DNA of 64,000 nucleotides from JAVWMQ01 sp036646055 (lineage in GTDB: Bacteria; Bacillota; Clostridia; Peptostreptococcales; Anaerovoracaceae). The stretch covers positions 186,001 to 250,000 of the forward strand of contig JAVXMY010000002.1 of NCBI GenBank assembly GCA_036646055.1, in the 5' to 3' direction. Within the stretch, counting starts at the first letter, position 1. Each line of letters opens with the position of its first letter. The notes under the pieces are model-generated. The model searched no databases. It saw nothing but the letters and a program-made list of their open reading frames with translations, and was not told the origin of the DNA. Positions 26,650-35,416 of this stretch are shown piece after piece. A program made the position numbers and the translations under genes.

Positions 26650-28920
26650 CTATTTAGTGATTTTAAATGTTCTTGTAATCGGCATTGCCTGATAGTCTCC
26701 TCCAAGGGTAACAACCGTTACAATATAGCGACCAGGTTCTGTAGGTGGAGTCGTTGTGCTTGAGTAAATTCTCCACTTACTTGTAAACCCTGAATATAAA
26801 TATTTTACACTTTCTTGTGAAGCGGTTTTATTCCCCTCATAAGATAAATTTGCGCCAAAATCAAACTCTTTTGCCTGCTTAGTTGTCATTCTATTTCTAG
26901 GTATTTCTTGGTTCCAAGATAGTTTAACCCCCTTATAATGAGGTTTCACTAATATCGCCCCAACTCCAATTCCTGTGTTATAATTTGGACTTGTAACTAC
27001 TGATGTTACCGCATAACCACCAGCCCTGTTTGGTGTTCCAAATGAAATTCTCATAGAATCAGTTATATGAGGAAGATTATTAACAACTTTAATTATTTGC
27101 CCCACTGTTCCCTTATCCAAATTAAACGTTTTAAGTAGTGAAAGCATTTGCTTTGACCCTAATAATTCCCGAAGTTCTTTAAGCGTAATCCCATTATTTA
27201 AAATATCTTTGATTGATTTGTTAAATATAGCTTTAATTACTGGATCTATTAAGCCTATAATTGCACTATTTTCATAACGATCTGGAAGGTCAATATAAAC
27301 TCCTGTTGTTACATTCCTTGTAATCCCAGCATAAACTGTATAAATATCGAAGTCATCTTTAACACTTGTTGTTACCATATCCTTTGGAACTGCTTCCTCT
27401 GGAAAAATATTTGTAAATCTAACCTTTACGCCAACCCTTGCCTTTGTCACCTTAACAGTTCCACTGACTGTCTCGGATTTTTTCATAGTATCATTGCCAA
27501 CAAAAACTAGTTTCACATTTTGCTCACCAGCACCCATAATTCTATATGAAGAAAACAATCCAGGTTCCCCTTCAATCTTTGACCAACCCTTAAGTCCTTT
27601 TATTCCTGATGTGTTCAAATAGCTATCAGCATAATATTTCATTTCAAAATTGTCTATTGAAAGATTTTCTCTTGCTGGCAACTTTGATTTTTCCCAATCA
27701 ATCACCTTATCTAGAATTTCTTTTTTCATCACATTTGCATCAGCATTATAGGTAAATGACGGATCCTTTTTTAGTACTACTAAACTTTCTCCACGATTAT
27801 CTGTTACTTGAACAGTAACCTCTACTGACCCCGGTGTATGAGTCCTCGCTCCATCCCATGAAAAACGGATTTTCCATTCACCTGGTTTAAAGTTATTGTC
27901 TTTGTTAGTCAAAGGCTCAAATCTATTACTATATTTTTCATATTCAATTTTAATTTCTTCTTTTGTCAAAAGAGGGTCAATTGATTTTATTACTGCCTTA
28001 TAAATAGCCTCTCTAGTAGCTTCAATGTTATATGAAGCATCTTTGTTAAAGGCCATATCAACTTGGTATGGAGCCTTCTTAAGCTCTATCTTTGCATCTT
28101 TAAGCCCTTTTACTTTAACGACTCCCTCTGCAGTAATGCCTCCTGCCGAAATTCTTATCTTTTGTTCCCCTGCAGCAATTCCCGGATATTCAAGTCCCGC
28201 TTTTTTGCCTCCTTCTAGTCCAATCCAGGCTTTGCCAAGAGTTCCTACCGAACCTGTTTTAGCCGTTGCATAGTACTCCATATTCACATCATCTACAGAT
28301 AATTTTGGAGAACTTGATTTCACTAACTTATCAAAAATCACCTGCTTAAACTGACCATAATCCATTGTATAATCATCATTATAAATCAGCTCAACCTGAA
28401 CACCATCATTTAACTCTATTGATGAAACTGCCTGTGAAACCTTGGTAAATTCCACCTCTTTAGTTGTTCCTGCTATACGAACCTTGTATGCTCCATCCTT
28501 ATTCTTAGCCAACGCTGGGTGATTATATGTTGTTGTCCACACAAAACCAGTTGTTGTTTTAAACCCGTTAACCGATCCCCAACCTTTATTTGAAGACAAC
28601 CCTGATGTTGACTTACCTGCACAATAATATTCCCATTTTATTCCTTGAAGATCCTCTTCCTCTGGATTTTTAATTAACGCATTTCCTAATTTAGCTTTAA
28701 CTGTTGCCTCATCATCAGTTGTATTAATCATTGCTGTGCCATCTAGCAAAACACGCTCAGCCTGTTTTGTTGCCTCATCAGTTACTTTTTCAGTTGACTG
28801 TTGTTCATTAATACCCTCAGCACCTTGACTTGCTATGGCGTTTAATGGTACTGACATTTGCACTACCATAATAGCTGCTAGCAAGTAAGCTATTAGTTTT
28901 CTACCTTTTTTCTTTTTCAT
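26650..28920 (-). CDS. Secreted repeat protein under c-di-GMP riboswitch control
   Basis: A 756-residue protein with a signal peptide (KKKKGRKLIAYLLAAIMVV, cleavage near AIASQ). About residues 60-520 hold four tandem ~100-residue units, each with a VELIYNDDYTMDYGQFK-like opening, a WEYY or MEYYATA strand, a KGWxxI/LEG step and a GEQKIRIS or GEWKIRFS β-strand before the next unit. The unit family is not one I can name. The C-terminal ~230 residues are a separate β-rich region. No LPXTG or membrane anchor is seen. AAGGAAGG precedes ATG at 28920; the longer frame to 28983 would run through the riboswitch terminator and is rejected. Confidence 0.82.
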   Translation of the reverse strand: MKKKKGRKLIAYLLAAIMVVQMSVPLNAIASQGAEGINEQQSTEKVTDEATKQAERVLLDGTAMINTTDDEATVKAKLGNALIKNPEEEDLQGIKWEYYCAGKSTSGLSSNKGWGSVNGFKTTTGFVWTTTYNHPALAKNKDGAYKVRIAGTTKEVEFTKVSQAVSSIELNDGVQVELIYNDDYTMDYGQFKQVIFDKLVKSSSPKLSVDDVNMEYYATAKTGSVGTLGKAWIGLEGGKKAGLEYPGIAAGEQKIRISAGGITAEGVVKVKGLKDAKIELKKAPYQVDMAFNKDASYNIEATREAIYKAVIKSIDPLLTKEEIKIEYEKYSNRFEPLTNKDNNFKPGEWKIRFSWDGARTHTPGSVEVTVQVTDNRGESLVVLKKDPSFTYNADANVMKKEILDKVIDWEKSKLPARENLSIDNFEMKYYADSYLNTSGIKGLKGWSKIEGEPGLFSSYRIMGAGEQNVKLVFVGNDTMKKSETVSGTVKVTKARVGVKVRFTNIFPEEAVPKDMVTTSVKDDFDIYTVYAGITRNVTTGVYIDLPDRYENSAIIGLIDPVIKAIFNKSIKDILNNGITLKELRELLGSKQMLSLLKTFNLDKGTVGQIIKVVNNLPHITDSMRISFGTPNRAGGYAVTSVVTSPNYNTGIGVGAILVKPHYKGVKLSWNQEIPRNRMTTKQAKEFDFGANLSYEGNKTASQESVKYLYSGFTSKWRIYSSTTTPPTEPGRYIVTVVTLGGDYQAMPITRTFKITK

Positions 28921-28960
28921 ATTCCTTACCTTCCTTAAAAAATCATGATGTATGGAAGAT

Positions 28961-28989
28961 AAAAAAACTACCATATACACCATGGTAGC
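28961..28989 (-). terminator. Riboswitch expression-platform terminator
   Basis: On the minus strand CTACCAT pairs with ATGGTAG around a 7-base loop and is followed by seven T. Its 5' arm is shared with the 3' end of the aptamer, as at the other riboswitch. Confidence 0.87.
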
Positions 28990-29053
28990 TAGGCTGTCTA
29001 ATTAGACCCTTGGCTTTGCGTCCCGACCTCGCAGCCGGTTTGCCTTTGTCAAT
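28982..29053 (-). promoter_or_regulatory. Cyclic di-GMP-I (GEMM) riboswitch aptamer
   Basis: The minus strand shows GACAAAGGCAAACC, a stem capped by a GCGA (GNRA) tetraloop, GGGACGCAAAGCC, a GTCT-AATT-AGAC stem and GCCTAGCTACC. The order and motifs are those of the GEMM-I c-di-GMP aptamer and match the copy at 11861-11937. It precedes a secreted protein gene, a common target class of these switches in clostridia. Confidence 0.9.
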
Positions 29054-29079
29054 TAATTATCAATATATTCTCGATTTCA

Positions 29080-29108
29080 ATTATAGGACACCTTGACTAA
29101 TTAGTCAA
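29080..29108 (-). promoter_or_regulatory. Promoter of the riboswitch-surface protein unit
   Basis: TTGACT and TATAAT with a 17-base spacer on the minus strand, about 27 bases before the aptamer. The -35 lies in a small dyad, TTGACTAATTAGTCAA. Confidence 0.9.
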
Positions 29109-29142
29109 ATCAATTTCAGCATTGGTTTAATATTATATCCAG

Positions 29143-29171
29143 TTGACAATTCATGTACCCTCCGCTATAAT
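29143..29171 (+). promoter_or_regulatory. Promoter of the TetR-MFS operon
   Basis: A perfect consensus TTGACA and TATAAT with a 17-base spacer, 49 bases before the TetR start. It diverges from the riboswitch promoter. Confidence 0.92.
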
Positions 29172-29175
29172 AACG

Positions 29176-29205
29176 CTATGACTTAAATTGTTTTTTTAGT
29201 CATAG
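29176..29205. promoter_or_regulatory. Candidate TetR operator
   Basis: Perfect 8-base inverted repeats, CTATGACT and AGTCATAG, 14 bases apart, lie just after the -10 and before the ribosome site of the TetR gene, a position suited to repression. Confidence 0.6.
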
Positions 29206-29219
29206 ATAGGAGAAACAAT

Positions 29220-29798
29220 ATGCCACGAAGCTTTACAGCTCAAGAAAAACAGAATATACATTCCAAGTTAATTACAGAGTGTGAAAAAAGTTGGGCGAAG
29301 TTTGGTTATAAAAAAACGAATATAGATGAATTATGTGTTAAATCAGGTATTTCTAAAGGCGCATTCTATGGTTTTTTTGAATCAAAAGAAGCACTTTTTT
29401 GTGAAACCTTACGACTTGTGCAAGATCGACTTTACAGTTACGCCAATGATATTATGGAAAGAGAACCGAACAAATATGGCCTTGCCAAGGTCTTGAAGAC
29501 CATCTACCGAGAGTATGATAAGTGCAGTTTTATATGCAACACACATAGTATGGATTTTATCAGTTTTACCAACAAATTAAATCCACAACAATTAAATCAA
29601 ATTGAAGAGTACAGTGAAAAAAGCAGTATGCTTTTCTTTGAAAAGCCTTATCTAAAATTTGCAGTGGAAAAAGACAAGGGTATCGCAGCGCTCTATGTTG
29701 CGCTCTCCAGCATTTCAGTTAAAGAAGAACTTCTCTATAATCACTTGGAAGTTTTTGACTTTATGGTAGATAGCTTAATTGATAAAGTATTTATATAA
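29220..29798 (+). CDS. TetR/AcrR-family transcriptional regulator
   Basis: A 192-residue protein with an N-terminal TetR HTH: IHSKLITECEKSWAKFGYKK, then ELCVKSGISKGAFYGFFESK, the recognition helix, followed by EALFCETL. The C-terminal ligand-binding part is not diagnostic. It starts a three-gene operon with a small membrane protein and an MFS exporter, which it most likely represses. A near-perfect promoter and an 8-base dyad lie directly upstream. Confidence 0.92.
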   Translation: MPRSFTAQEKQNIHSKLITECEKSWAKFGYKKTNIDELCVKSGISKGAFYGFFESKEALFCETLRLVQDRLYSYANDIMEREPNKYGLAKVLKTIYREYDKCSFICNTHSMDFISFTNKLNPQQLNQIEEYSEKSSMLFFEKPYLKFAVEKDKGIAALYVALSSISVKEELLYNHLEVFDFMVDSLIDKVFI

Positions 29799-29858
29799 AA
29801 GTGGACATAGTTTTTCAAGCAAAACAGTGTCCACATTACAAAGACGGAGGTCATACAA

Positions 29859-30041
29859 ATGAAAATCGGAATTTCTTTAGGTTGTGTTTTAGGTGTTATT
29901 TTACTTATTATCGGTAGTATTGGATTTTTACTTTCAAAAAAGAAACAAGAAAAATGCAAATGGTGCCCTTGGGTTGTCCTTGCCGGTGTTTGTGCACTTA
30001 TCACCGCAGGAGTAAATGCCTTCTACTTTCTTGCATTATAA
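29859..30041 (+). CDS. Small two-helix membrane protein
   Basis: A 60-residue protein with two hydrophobic segments (about 5-25 and 38-58) joined by a basic, Cys-containing loop (SKKKQEKCKWCPW). GGAGG lies nine bases before the ATG. It sits between the TetR and MFS genes on the same strand, 24 bases before the MFS start. No family is recognised; it may assist the exporter, which is inference from position only. Confidence 0.72.
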   Translation: MKIGISLGCVLGVILLIIGSIGFLLSKKKQEKCKWCPWVVLAGVCALITAGVNAFYFLAL

Positions 30042-30065
30042 AACTACAAAAACGAGGTAACCCAA

Positions 30066-31301
30066 ATGTCTAAATCAAAACTATTTTCTAAAAACTTTAC
30101 CCTTGTGGTTATAGGTCAAATTATATCTCTCTTTGGTAACGCTATTTTACGATTTGCGTTACCCCTTTATCTACTTAAGGAAACAGGTTCACCGGCCCTA
30201 TTCGGCTTCGTAACAGCCTGTTCTTTTCTGCCAATGATTGTATTGTCTCTTGTGGGCGGTGTTTTAGCTGACAGAGTAAACAAGCGAAATATTATGGTAA
30301 TTCTAGACTTTTTGACAGGAATAATTATTACCATTTTTTTCTTTGCACTAGGTGAATTCCCTGTCGTTCCACTGATTACAATTACACTTATGCTGCTCTA
30401 CGGCATCAGCGGAACCTACCAGCCCACCGTACAGGCCAGCATTCCCGTTTTGGTATCTAAGGAACACATACTATCAGCTGGAGCTGTAGTCAATCAAATT
30501 GGCTCACTGGCAGGACTTTCTGGGCCTATTATCGGTGGTATTTTATTTGGTGCTTTTGGATTAACACCAATTTTAATTATTAGTATTATTTGCTTTTTAC
30601 TGGCTGCAATTATGGAGATTTTTATTTGTATTCCATTTACCCCAAGGATGAGTGATATGGACATGTTCACTATTATCAAAGAGGATCTACGAGATAGCAT
30701 ACAATATATGAAAGATGAAAACCCAGTATTGCTAAAAATCATCGCAATTGTAGCTTTGTTCAATCTGTTAATATCTTCCCTACTAATCATTGGTATGCCT
30801 GTTTTAATTATCAATACTCTTAAAATGAGCGATGAGATGTTGGGCTTTGCTCAGGGAGCATTAGCACTTGGAGGTCTTGGTGGTGGTATCTGTACAGCAG
30901 TATTTAGCAAAAAACTAAAAGTAGCAAATGCACATATGCTACTTTTCTTTTGTAGCCTATCTATTGTTGTCATGGCAATCCCGCTGCTTCTGCATATGCC
31001 GAATATGATTTGCTATGTAGTACTTACACTGGCAAGCTTTATGATTATGGCTTTTGCCACCATCTTTTCGGTACAAATGCTCGCCCTGGTACAAACACAG
31101 ACACCAGAAATTTTGGTTGGAAAGATCATGGCACTTATGATGTCACTTGTAATGATAAGTCAACCCATTGGGCAAGCAATATATGGAGTCATATTTGATT
31201 GCTTTGACAATTCCGCCGGCATGATTGCTCTCGTTGTTGCTTGTTTTTCTTGTATCATTTTTAGCAGAACAAAAAAACTGTTTGTTAAAATAGGAAGCTA
31301 G
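30066..31301 (+). CDS. MFS exporter (MefA/EntS-like, MFS_3)
   Basis: A 411-residue membrane protein with about 12 hydrophobic segments. The first third shows GNAILRFALPLYLLKETGSP and the loop GGVLADRVNKRNIMV between helices 2 and 3, the MFS motif A as found in MFS_3 exporters such as macrolide efflux proteins and EntS. It would extrude a small molecule by proton exchange at the cytoplasmic membrane. It is the last gene of the TetR operon. Its 3' end overlaps a TraX fragment on the other strand by 17 bases, indicating a rearrangement junction there. Confidence 0.9.
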   Translation: MSKSKLFSKNFTLVVIGQIISLFGNAILRFALPLYLLKETGSPALFGFVTACSFLPMIVLSLVGGVLADRVNKRNIMVILDFLTGIIITIFFFALGEFPVVPLITITLMLLYGISGTYQPTVQASIPVLVSKEHILSAGAVVNQIGSLAGLSGPIIGGILFGAFGLTPILIISIICFLLAAIMEIFICIPFTPRMSDMDMFTIIKEDLRDSIQYMKDENPVLLKIIAIVALFNLLISSLLIIGMPVLIINTLKMSDEMLGFAQGALALGGLGGGICTAVFSKKLKVANAHMLLFFCSLSIVVMAIPLLLHMPNMICYVVLTLASFMIMAFATIFSVQMLALVQTQTPEILVGKIMALMMSLVMISQPIGQAIYGVIFDCFDNSAGMIALVVACFSCIIFSRTKKLFVKIGS

Positions 31302-31485
31302 CTATATTGCATACTACAAAAGCTAAAGAGCGAAAAAATAATACAGCAAATTGAGTAACACTAAACATGGAATATGGTGCATTTAATACAAAACCATTTT
31401 TCAATGCTATCGCCCCTAAATGATCAATTAGCATAGAGACAACCGCAAATATTTTTAATGAATTTCCTGTTAATATTTTTTTCAT
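31285..31485 (-). pseudogene. TraX-family protein, N-terminal fragment
   Basis: A 66-residue frame beginning KKILTGNSLKIFAVVSMLID then HLGAI, the N-terminal signature of TraX acyltransferase-like membrane proteins, which are normally about 230-250 residues. The similarity fades after about residue 45 and the frame ends in the 3' end of the MFS gene, so most of the gene is missing. This is probably a truncated relic at a junction. The family call is by eye. Confidence 0.55.
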
Positions 31486-31504
31486 AATTATATAACTGAT
31501 AATT

Positions 31505-32152
31505 TTAGTTATTTACCTTGATGTAATAGTCCAAACTTACCACATCTTCTTTATAATTATCAGCAACGATTTGAATAATATAAGAACCTTTCTTAAAGTA
31601 GAGCTTTTGAATGTCGCTAATTGATTTTCCGTCTATCTGATAATAAGTTTTGTTGTTATCATCAATAATTACAATATGGAGTTTTCCATCATCTGTCGAT
31701 GCCTTCGCAGTGATATTTAATTTACCACTTTTGGGAATTACAAAATATCCCGTTCCTACATCAAGTGAATCTTCCGAGGTATTGTTACCTTGATATGTTT
31801 GAGATTTCCCCATTGAAAAGTTTACTGCATTATCCTCTTGGAAGTTTAGATACATTCCAACAATTATCGCTACTGCAATTATGGTAATGTCTACAATTAA
31901 AATTTTAAGTTTATTCTTCTTATCTTTCTCTGAATCAATTCTTTTAACAACAGTAGCATCTCCTCGTAACAATTCATCAACTGATATTTTGAAATGCTCA
32001 CTAATTTTCATAAGTGTCTCTAAGTCTGGATAACTTTTTTCGTTTTCCCAATTAGATATTGTCTGTCTGGTAACATGAAGTAAATTAGCAAAATCATCTT
32101 GACTCAAATGATTTTCTTTGCGCAAATGGTTGATTCGATCTCCTATATTCAT
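31505..32152 (-). CDS. Membrane-anchored XRE-family regulator
   Basis: A 215-residue protein. Residues 1-65 are a Cro/CI-type HTH (IGDRINHLRKENHLSQDDFA, then TRQTISNWENEKSYPDLETL). A single membrane helix (about 82-104, IVDITIIAVAIIVGMYLNF) follows, then an extracellular β-rich domain ending in DNYKEDVVSLDYYIKV. Such proteins sense something outside and regulate DNA inside. AAAGGAGG precedes the ATG. It adjoins the guaA-linked island; whether it belongs to it is unclear. Confidence 0.85.
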   Translation of the reverse strand: MNIGDRINHLRKENHLSQDDFANLLHVTRQTISNWENEKSYPDLETLMKISEHFKISVDELLRGDATVVKRIDSEKDKKNKLKILIVDITIIAVAIIVGMYLNFQEDNAVNFSMGKSQTYQGNNTSEDSLDVGTGYFVIPKSGKLNITAKASTDDGKLHIVIIDDNNKTYYQIDGKSISDIQKLYFKKGSYIIQIVADNYKEDVVSLDYYIKVNN

Positions 32153-32600
32153 TTTAAATCAGTCCTCCTTTCAAGGAATATTATACGCTGTTCCCTTAAT
32201 TATTCTATCAAAACTGCTTTACATTACCGCAAATATTCTTTTACATAGTGTTTAATCATTTTATATAAATGGCCGTAACTTACTCTCCAGCTAATGATGG
32301 GCAAATCTGACCGAAAATCTACATCCAATTTGCTTTGCAAATTGGGGTAGGCTATTCCCACTCGATATCCCTACTTTAATTTCTCTTTATTACCGTTGAT
32401 ATTTCAATGTTTCTCGCATAGCAGTTATCCTCATTATCTCTATTATTTTCATATAATACTCCTTTTGCGGCCAATATGCGGTCAATATTAGCATCTTATT
32501 TTATATTTTAAAACAAAGCTGTTTTTTATATAAGGTGCTCTTTTTTAGTATTATTTACATCTATAACTTCTTATTTCTTGCTTATCTAAGCACAATGCTT
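32153..32600. other. 448-base gene-poor stretch holding the distal att-like repeat
   Basis: There is no convincing gene. It contains a hairpin CCAATTTGC-TTT-GCAAATTGG (32323-32345), the att-like copy of the guaA end (32335-32366), a 20-codon minus-strand ORF with AAGGAG (ending near 32392), and a 15-base piece of the interspersed repeat (32487-32501). It otherwise looks like decayed DNA next to the hsdR remnant. Confidence 0.6.
32335..32366. repeat. att-like repeat, distal copy
   Basis: On the minus strand this reads ATCGAGTGGGAATAGCCTAC and continues CCCAATTTGCAA. It copies the last codons (I-E-W-E-stop) of guaA and the bases after them, about 80% identical over ~32 bases to 35824-35856. 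Same orientation, 3.5 kb apart. It fits the distal end of an element inserted at guaA. Confidence 0.7.
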
Positions 32601-32956
32601 TTATTTAATTTTTCTAATTCTTCGCGCTCCGTTTTCTTCAAACTCAACGTTAATACCATTTCGCAATTTTTGATAATTTTGATAGTTAATTTGCATAATG
32701 TCAGCAAAGTTTGGAGTATGGCAAAGCTCACCCGCCACTTTTTCGACTGTCGATTTAGGCAAATGAGGGTTTATTTTATTAAGCTTTCCAAAATCACGCT
32801 CGGCAAAACAACCTGCTTTTTACTTTCTCGTCCGCTGCCCTCTGGGAGAATTTCGGGCTTTTCTGTCATGCAGTTTATGACGTTGTAGCCGTTTTGTGTA
32901 ACAAGTTTTTGGATGCAGGCCTTTTCTATCATGTCTTCGGATATGAAGTTTGGCAT
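32601..32956 (-). pseudogene. hsdR: Type I restriction subunit HsdR, N-terminal remnant (frameshifted)
   Basis: The first 61 codons begin MPNFISEDMIEKACIQKL and continue GSGRESKKQVVLP, the N-terminus of type I restriction R subunits. The frame stops at TAA, but a shift of frame continues with NPHLPKSTVEKVAGEL and NYQNYQKLRNGINVEFEENG, also HsdR-like, ending at 32601. Intact HsdR exceeds 900 residues, so over 85% is missing. It is a relic of a restriction system. Confidence 0.8.
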
Positions 32957-32980
32957 AGTATCACATCCACCATTATTCCT

Positions 32981-33829
32981 TTAAACCAGGATTTTTTTAT
33001 ATAAAATGTTTTCTAAAACCTTTAATTCGCTTGCTTTTACTACACAGCCTAAATTGTTTGGTATTTGTGCAACTGTTTGTATTCCAGTCACTTGCCGTAC
33101 TTCACCTACAACGGTATGTTGCGGACCAGCATGAAGCACGCCTACAAAAAACAATCGCTTTCCCCAGCTTATTGTATTGTTTTCTACATTCATTTTGTCT
33201 ATTAATGCAAATACTGGTGAACCACTTGAACCGGGGAAGCATGCCATATCAATTAGAAATTCACTTTTACCCTCAAAATTATTTTTGATATGGGTTGCAG
33301 AAATTCCTTTTCTTATTATAGGTTTATTGTTGTATTCATCGCAAATGCCAGTTGGATAGCCAATCATAATTAAATCTTCCATAGCATCTCAAGTCATAAT
33401 TTCATCAGTAGACGGAGTCATATCCATAGAAATTGCGTGATAATGCACCTCTGGTATATTGGCTGTGTTTTCTCGTTGCTTGCTTACTTGCGATAAAAAA
33501 GTATTTCCTTTAATTATGTTTGTCATATCAAAACAACACAAATCAATATTCGGATCTGGATGCATAATCCAAGATGCATTTTTTAATGTTTCCGAAAAAG
33601 TTTGCTGATCATTGGGGTTACCGTTTTCATCTTTAGTGCAGAAAGTGATAGTAGTTTCATCATAATGTTTTATCACATGCTTATTGGTAACAAGAATTAA
33701 TTTCGCTTGTCCTGATGTTTTATTGTGGCACATGTAAATAAAGAATCCTGTTCCTGTGCTTGTTGTGCCATCAATATGTTTCGTTTTAAACATAACAGTA
33801 GAATATGTTAGCCGTTCATAAGTTTTCAT
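32981..33829 (-). pseudogene. Trypsin-like serine protease split by an in-frame TGA
   Basis: Two open segments in the same frame, 33389-33829 and 32981-33388, are divided by one TGA at 33389-33391. Read through, it is a ~282-residue S1-type protease: catalytic His in LVTNKHVI, Asp in DPNIDLCCFD, and Ser in CFPGSSGSPVF, the last lying after the stop. The first product alone lacks the nucleophile. A TGG to TGA change would explain it. There is no signal peptide, so the intact enzyme was cytoplasmic, as in defence-linked proteases. It lies 24 bases after a 44-residue ORF and between two hsdR scraps. Confidence 0.8.
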
Positions 33830-33853
33830 TCTATACCTCCAATTTTTCGCTCA

Positions 33854-33988
33854 TCAGTCGAGGTTTAACTCTTTGCAAGTAAAATACAACCATTCTAAAT
33901 ATTTTTCGTCGTATAAAATAATTGAATTTATATGTGCTTGTTTAGCGTTTATTGCAACAACTCCCCCTGTACCTATGCAACTTGCCAT
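33854..33988 (-). CDS. Small ORF ahead of the protease gene
   Basis: A 44-residue frame starting MASCIGTGGVVAINAKQ and ending in a helical, aromatic tail (KYLEWLYFTCKELNLD). GGAGG lies seven bases before the ATG, and the frame ends 24 bases before the protease start, so co-transcription is likely. No family is recognised. It may be a real partner of the protease or the trimmed end of a larger lost gene. Confidence 0.5.
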   Translation of the reverse strand: MASCIGTGGVVAINAKQAHINSIILYDEKYLEWLYFTCKELNLD

Positions 33989-34054
33989 AATAACACCTCC
34001 CATTTTCTACAAATCAAACACTACGTTTTTTATTGTTTATAACAGTTTTTGTAA

Positions 34055-35368
34055 TCATAATTTTATAATCCATTTACCTGTTTTATTAGAGCCTTCTCTA
34101 TCAATAATATTCAGCTCACGAAGTCTTTTTATAGCTCTATCAATAGTCGCTAAAGAAACCATTATTTTACAACTCAATTCTTTTTTAGTAATGCCATTAT
34201 TTTCTTTAATGAGCATTAAAATCTTTTTCTCCGTTTCATTTATTACGTCATTTATTACATCATTTATCACTTCATTTGTTACATCATTTACTGGTTCAGC
34301 AAACATAAATGTAACTACTAAAAAGTTTGGTGTAATTTCAAAAGCACTTTTATCGTATTTTTCTAAAATTCTACTCATACCAGAGCCCAACTGCTCCACA
34401 AGTCCAACATCTTTGAAAACACGCATTAATTCTCTGTTTCTTGGCATAGAACGACAATGAAAGAAATCTTCTTCACTTAGACCATTTAGCAATCCACCAT
34501 AAGAAGTTATAACAATTCTATCTGAAAATATTTCAAAAAGTGGTGGTACTTCATAAGTGTAATCGTTGTGCACAATAGCATTTATCACAGCTTCCCTTAA
34601 AGCAACTCTGTCCACGAGCTTCCTCTCTAAACGTTCTTTACTTGTAATTTTCGCATTGGTTTTATTCTCAATATCCAATCTATCCAAAACACTTTTTGTT
34701 GCTTTAATAAGTGAGCAATAACCATACTCTTCATTTTCTATTAAATCTACTTTCGTAGTACCAGCATACTTCGCTATTTTTATTTATACTCCATTATTAT
34801 CAGCTAATAGATATGCAATATAATTGTACTCTTTATCTTTTGTCAGTAAATCCAAATTTTCTTTGAATTTATCATTCAAGGTTAAATCCTTTGATTGATA
34901 ATATATTTGTAGTTGCTCAAAAGATAAACCACTTCTTGGAGATTCAATTTTACTTAGTGAATTTCTGATTCTGCGTGAAAATAGTTCCTCAATCATGCTT
35001 TCTGTCATTTGCTGATTGCCACTGCCAATTCTGATAAAACAACCTCGAGGTGACATTCCATTTTTCGCAAGATAATATGGTTTTTCTTGTCCACTTGAAA
35101 CAATTAGGTGAATATATTTTTTATCTTTTTCAGATTTCACAACAATATCAAATAAACCTAAAGTAGCAGGCTTTATATTGTTTTTTATTCTATCGGAAAG
35201 TTGAAGCTGAATTTGATCAACATTTTCCAACCCCAAAATATTGCCATCATCACCTATGCCCATAAATATATCTCCGCCTTCTTTTGAATTAAGAAAAGCT
35301 ACAACTTCATTTTCAATTCTATCAGTAAGACTTGCTTTAAATTCTGTATTTTTATTTTCAACAAGCAT
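34055..35368 (-). pseudogene. AlbA/Schlafen-type ATP-binding protein split by an in-frame TAA
   Basis: Two same-frame segments, 34784-35368 and 34055-34783, separated by one TAA at 34784-34786. The first holds an AlbA_2 (Schlafen-like) domain: ENKNTEFKASL, AFLNSKEGGDIFMGI, PRGCFIRIGSGNQQM. The second has a GHKL-like ATPase region (LREAVINAIVHNDYTY, GLVEQLGSGMSRI), an NDVI-repeat linker and a C-terminal winged helix (NGITKKELSCKIMVSLATID). Together about 437 codons, normal for COG2865 proteins. Either half might still be made, but the gene is broken. These proteins often accompany restriction islands. Confidence 0.82.
34237..34290. repeat. 12-bp tandem repeat (4.5 units) coding an NDVI linker
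   Basis: Units of CATTTATTACGT and close variants run four and a half times. They encode repeated N-D/E-V-I/T steps in the linker before the winged helix of the ATP-binding protein. Unit number could change by slippage without breaking the frame. Confidence 0.85.
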
Positions 35369-35416
35369 ATGTTTGCCTCCTTAGATTCCTTTATATTATT
35401 TATGATTTATACTTTT

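Noticed and set aside
28921..28983. N-terminal extension of the repeat surface protein
   Set aside because: It would translate through the riboswitch terminator; a good ribosome site and signal peptide begin at 28920.
32535..32888. 117-codon plus-strand open frame
   Set aside because: Antisense to the hsdR remnant, whose minus-strand reading has clear HsdR motifs.
33389..33391. TGA in the protease gene as a selenocysteine codon
   Set aside because: No selenocysteine insertion hairpin is evident after it, the position is not a known redox site, and the adjacent gene also has a nonsense codon; simple decay is more likely.
34237..34290. Possible CRISPR-like repeat
   Set aside because: Units are 12 bases with no spacers and encode a regular NDVI protein linker.
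33873..34460. 195-codon plus-strand open frame
   Set aside because: It lies antisense to the AlbA-type gene and the small ORF, shows no domain pattern and mirrors the NDVI repeat; it is a shadow frame.
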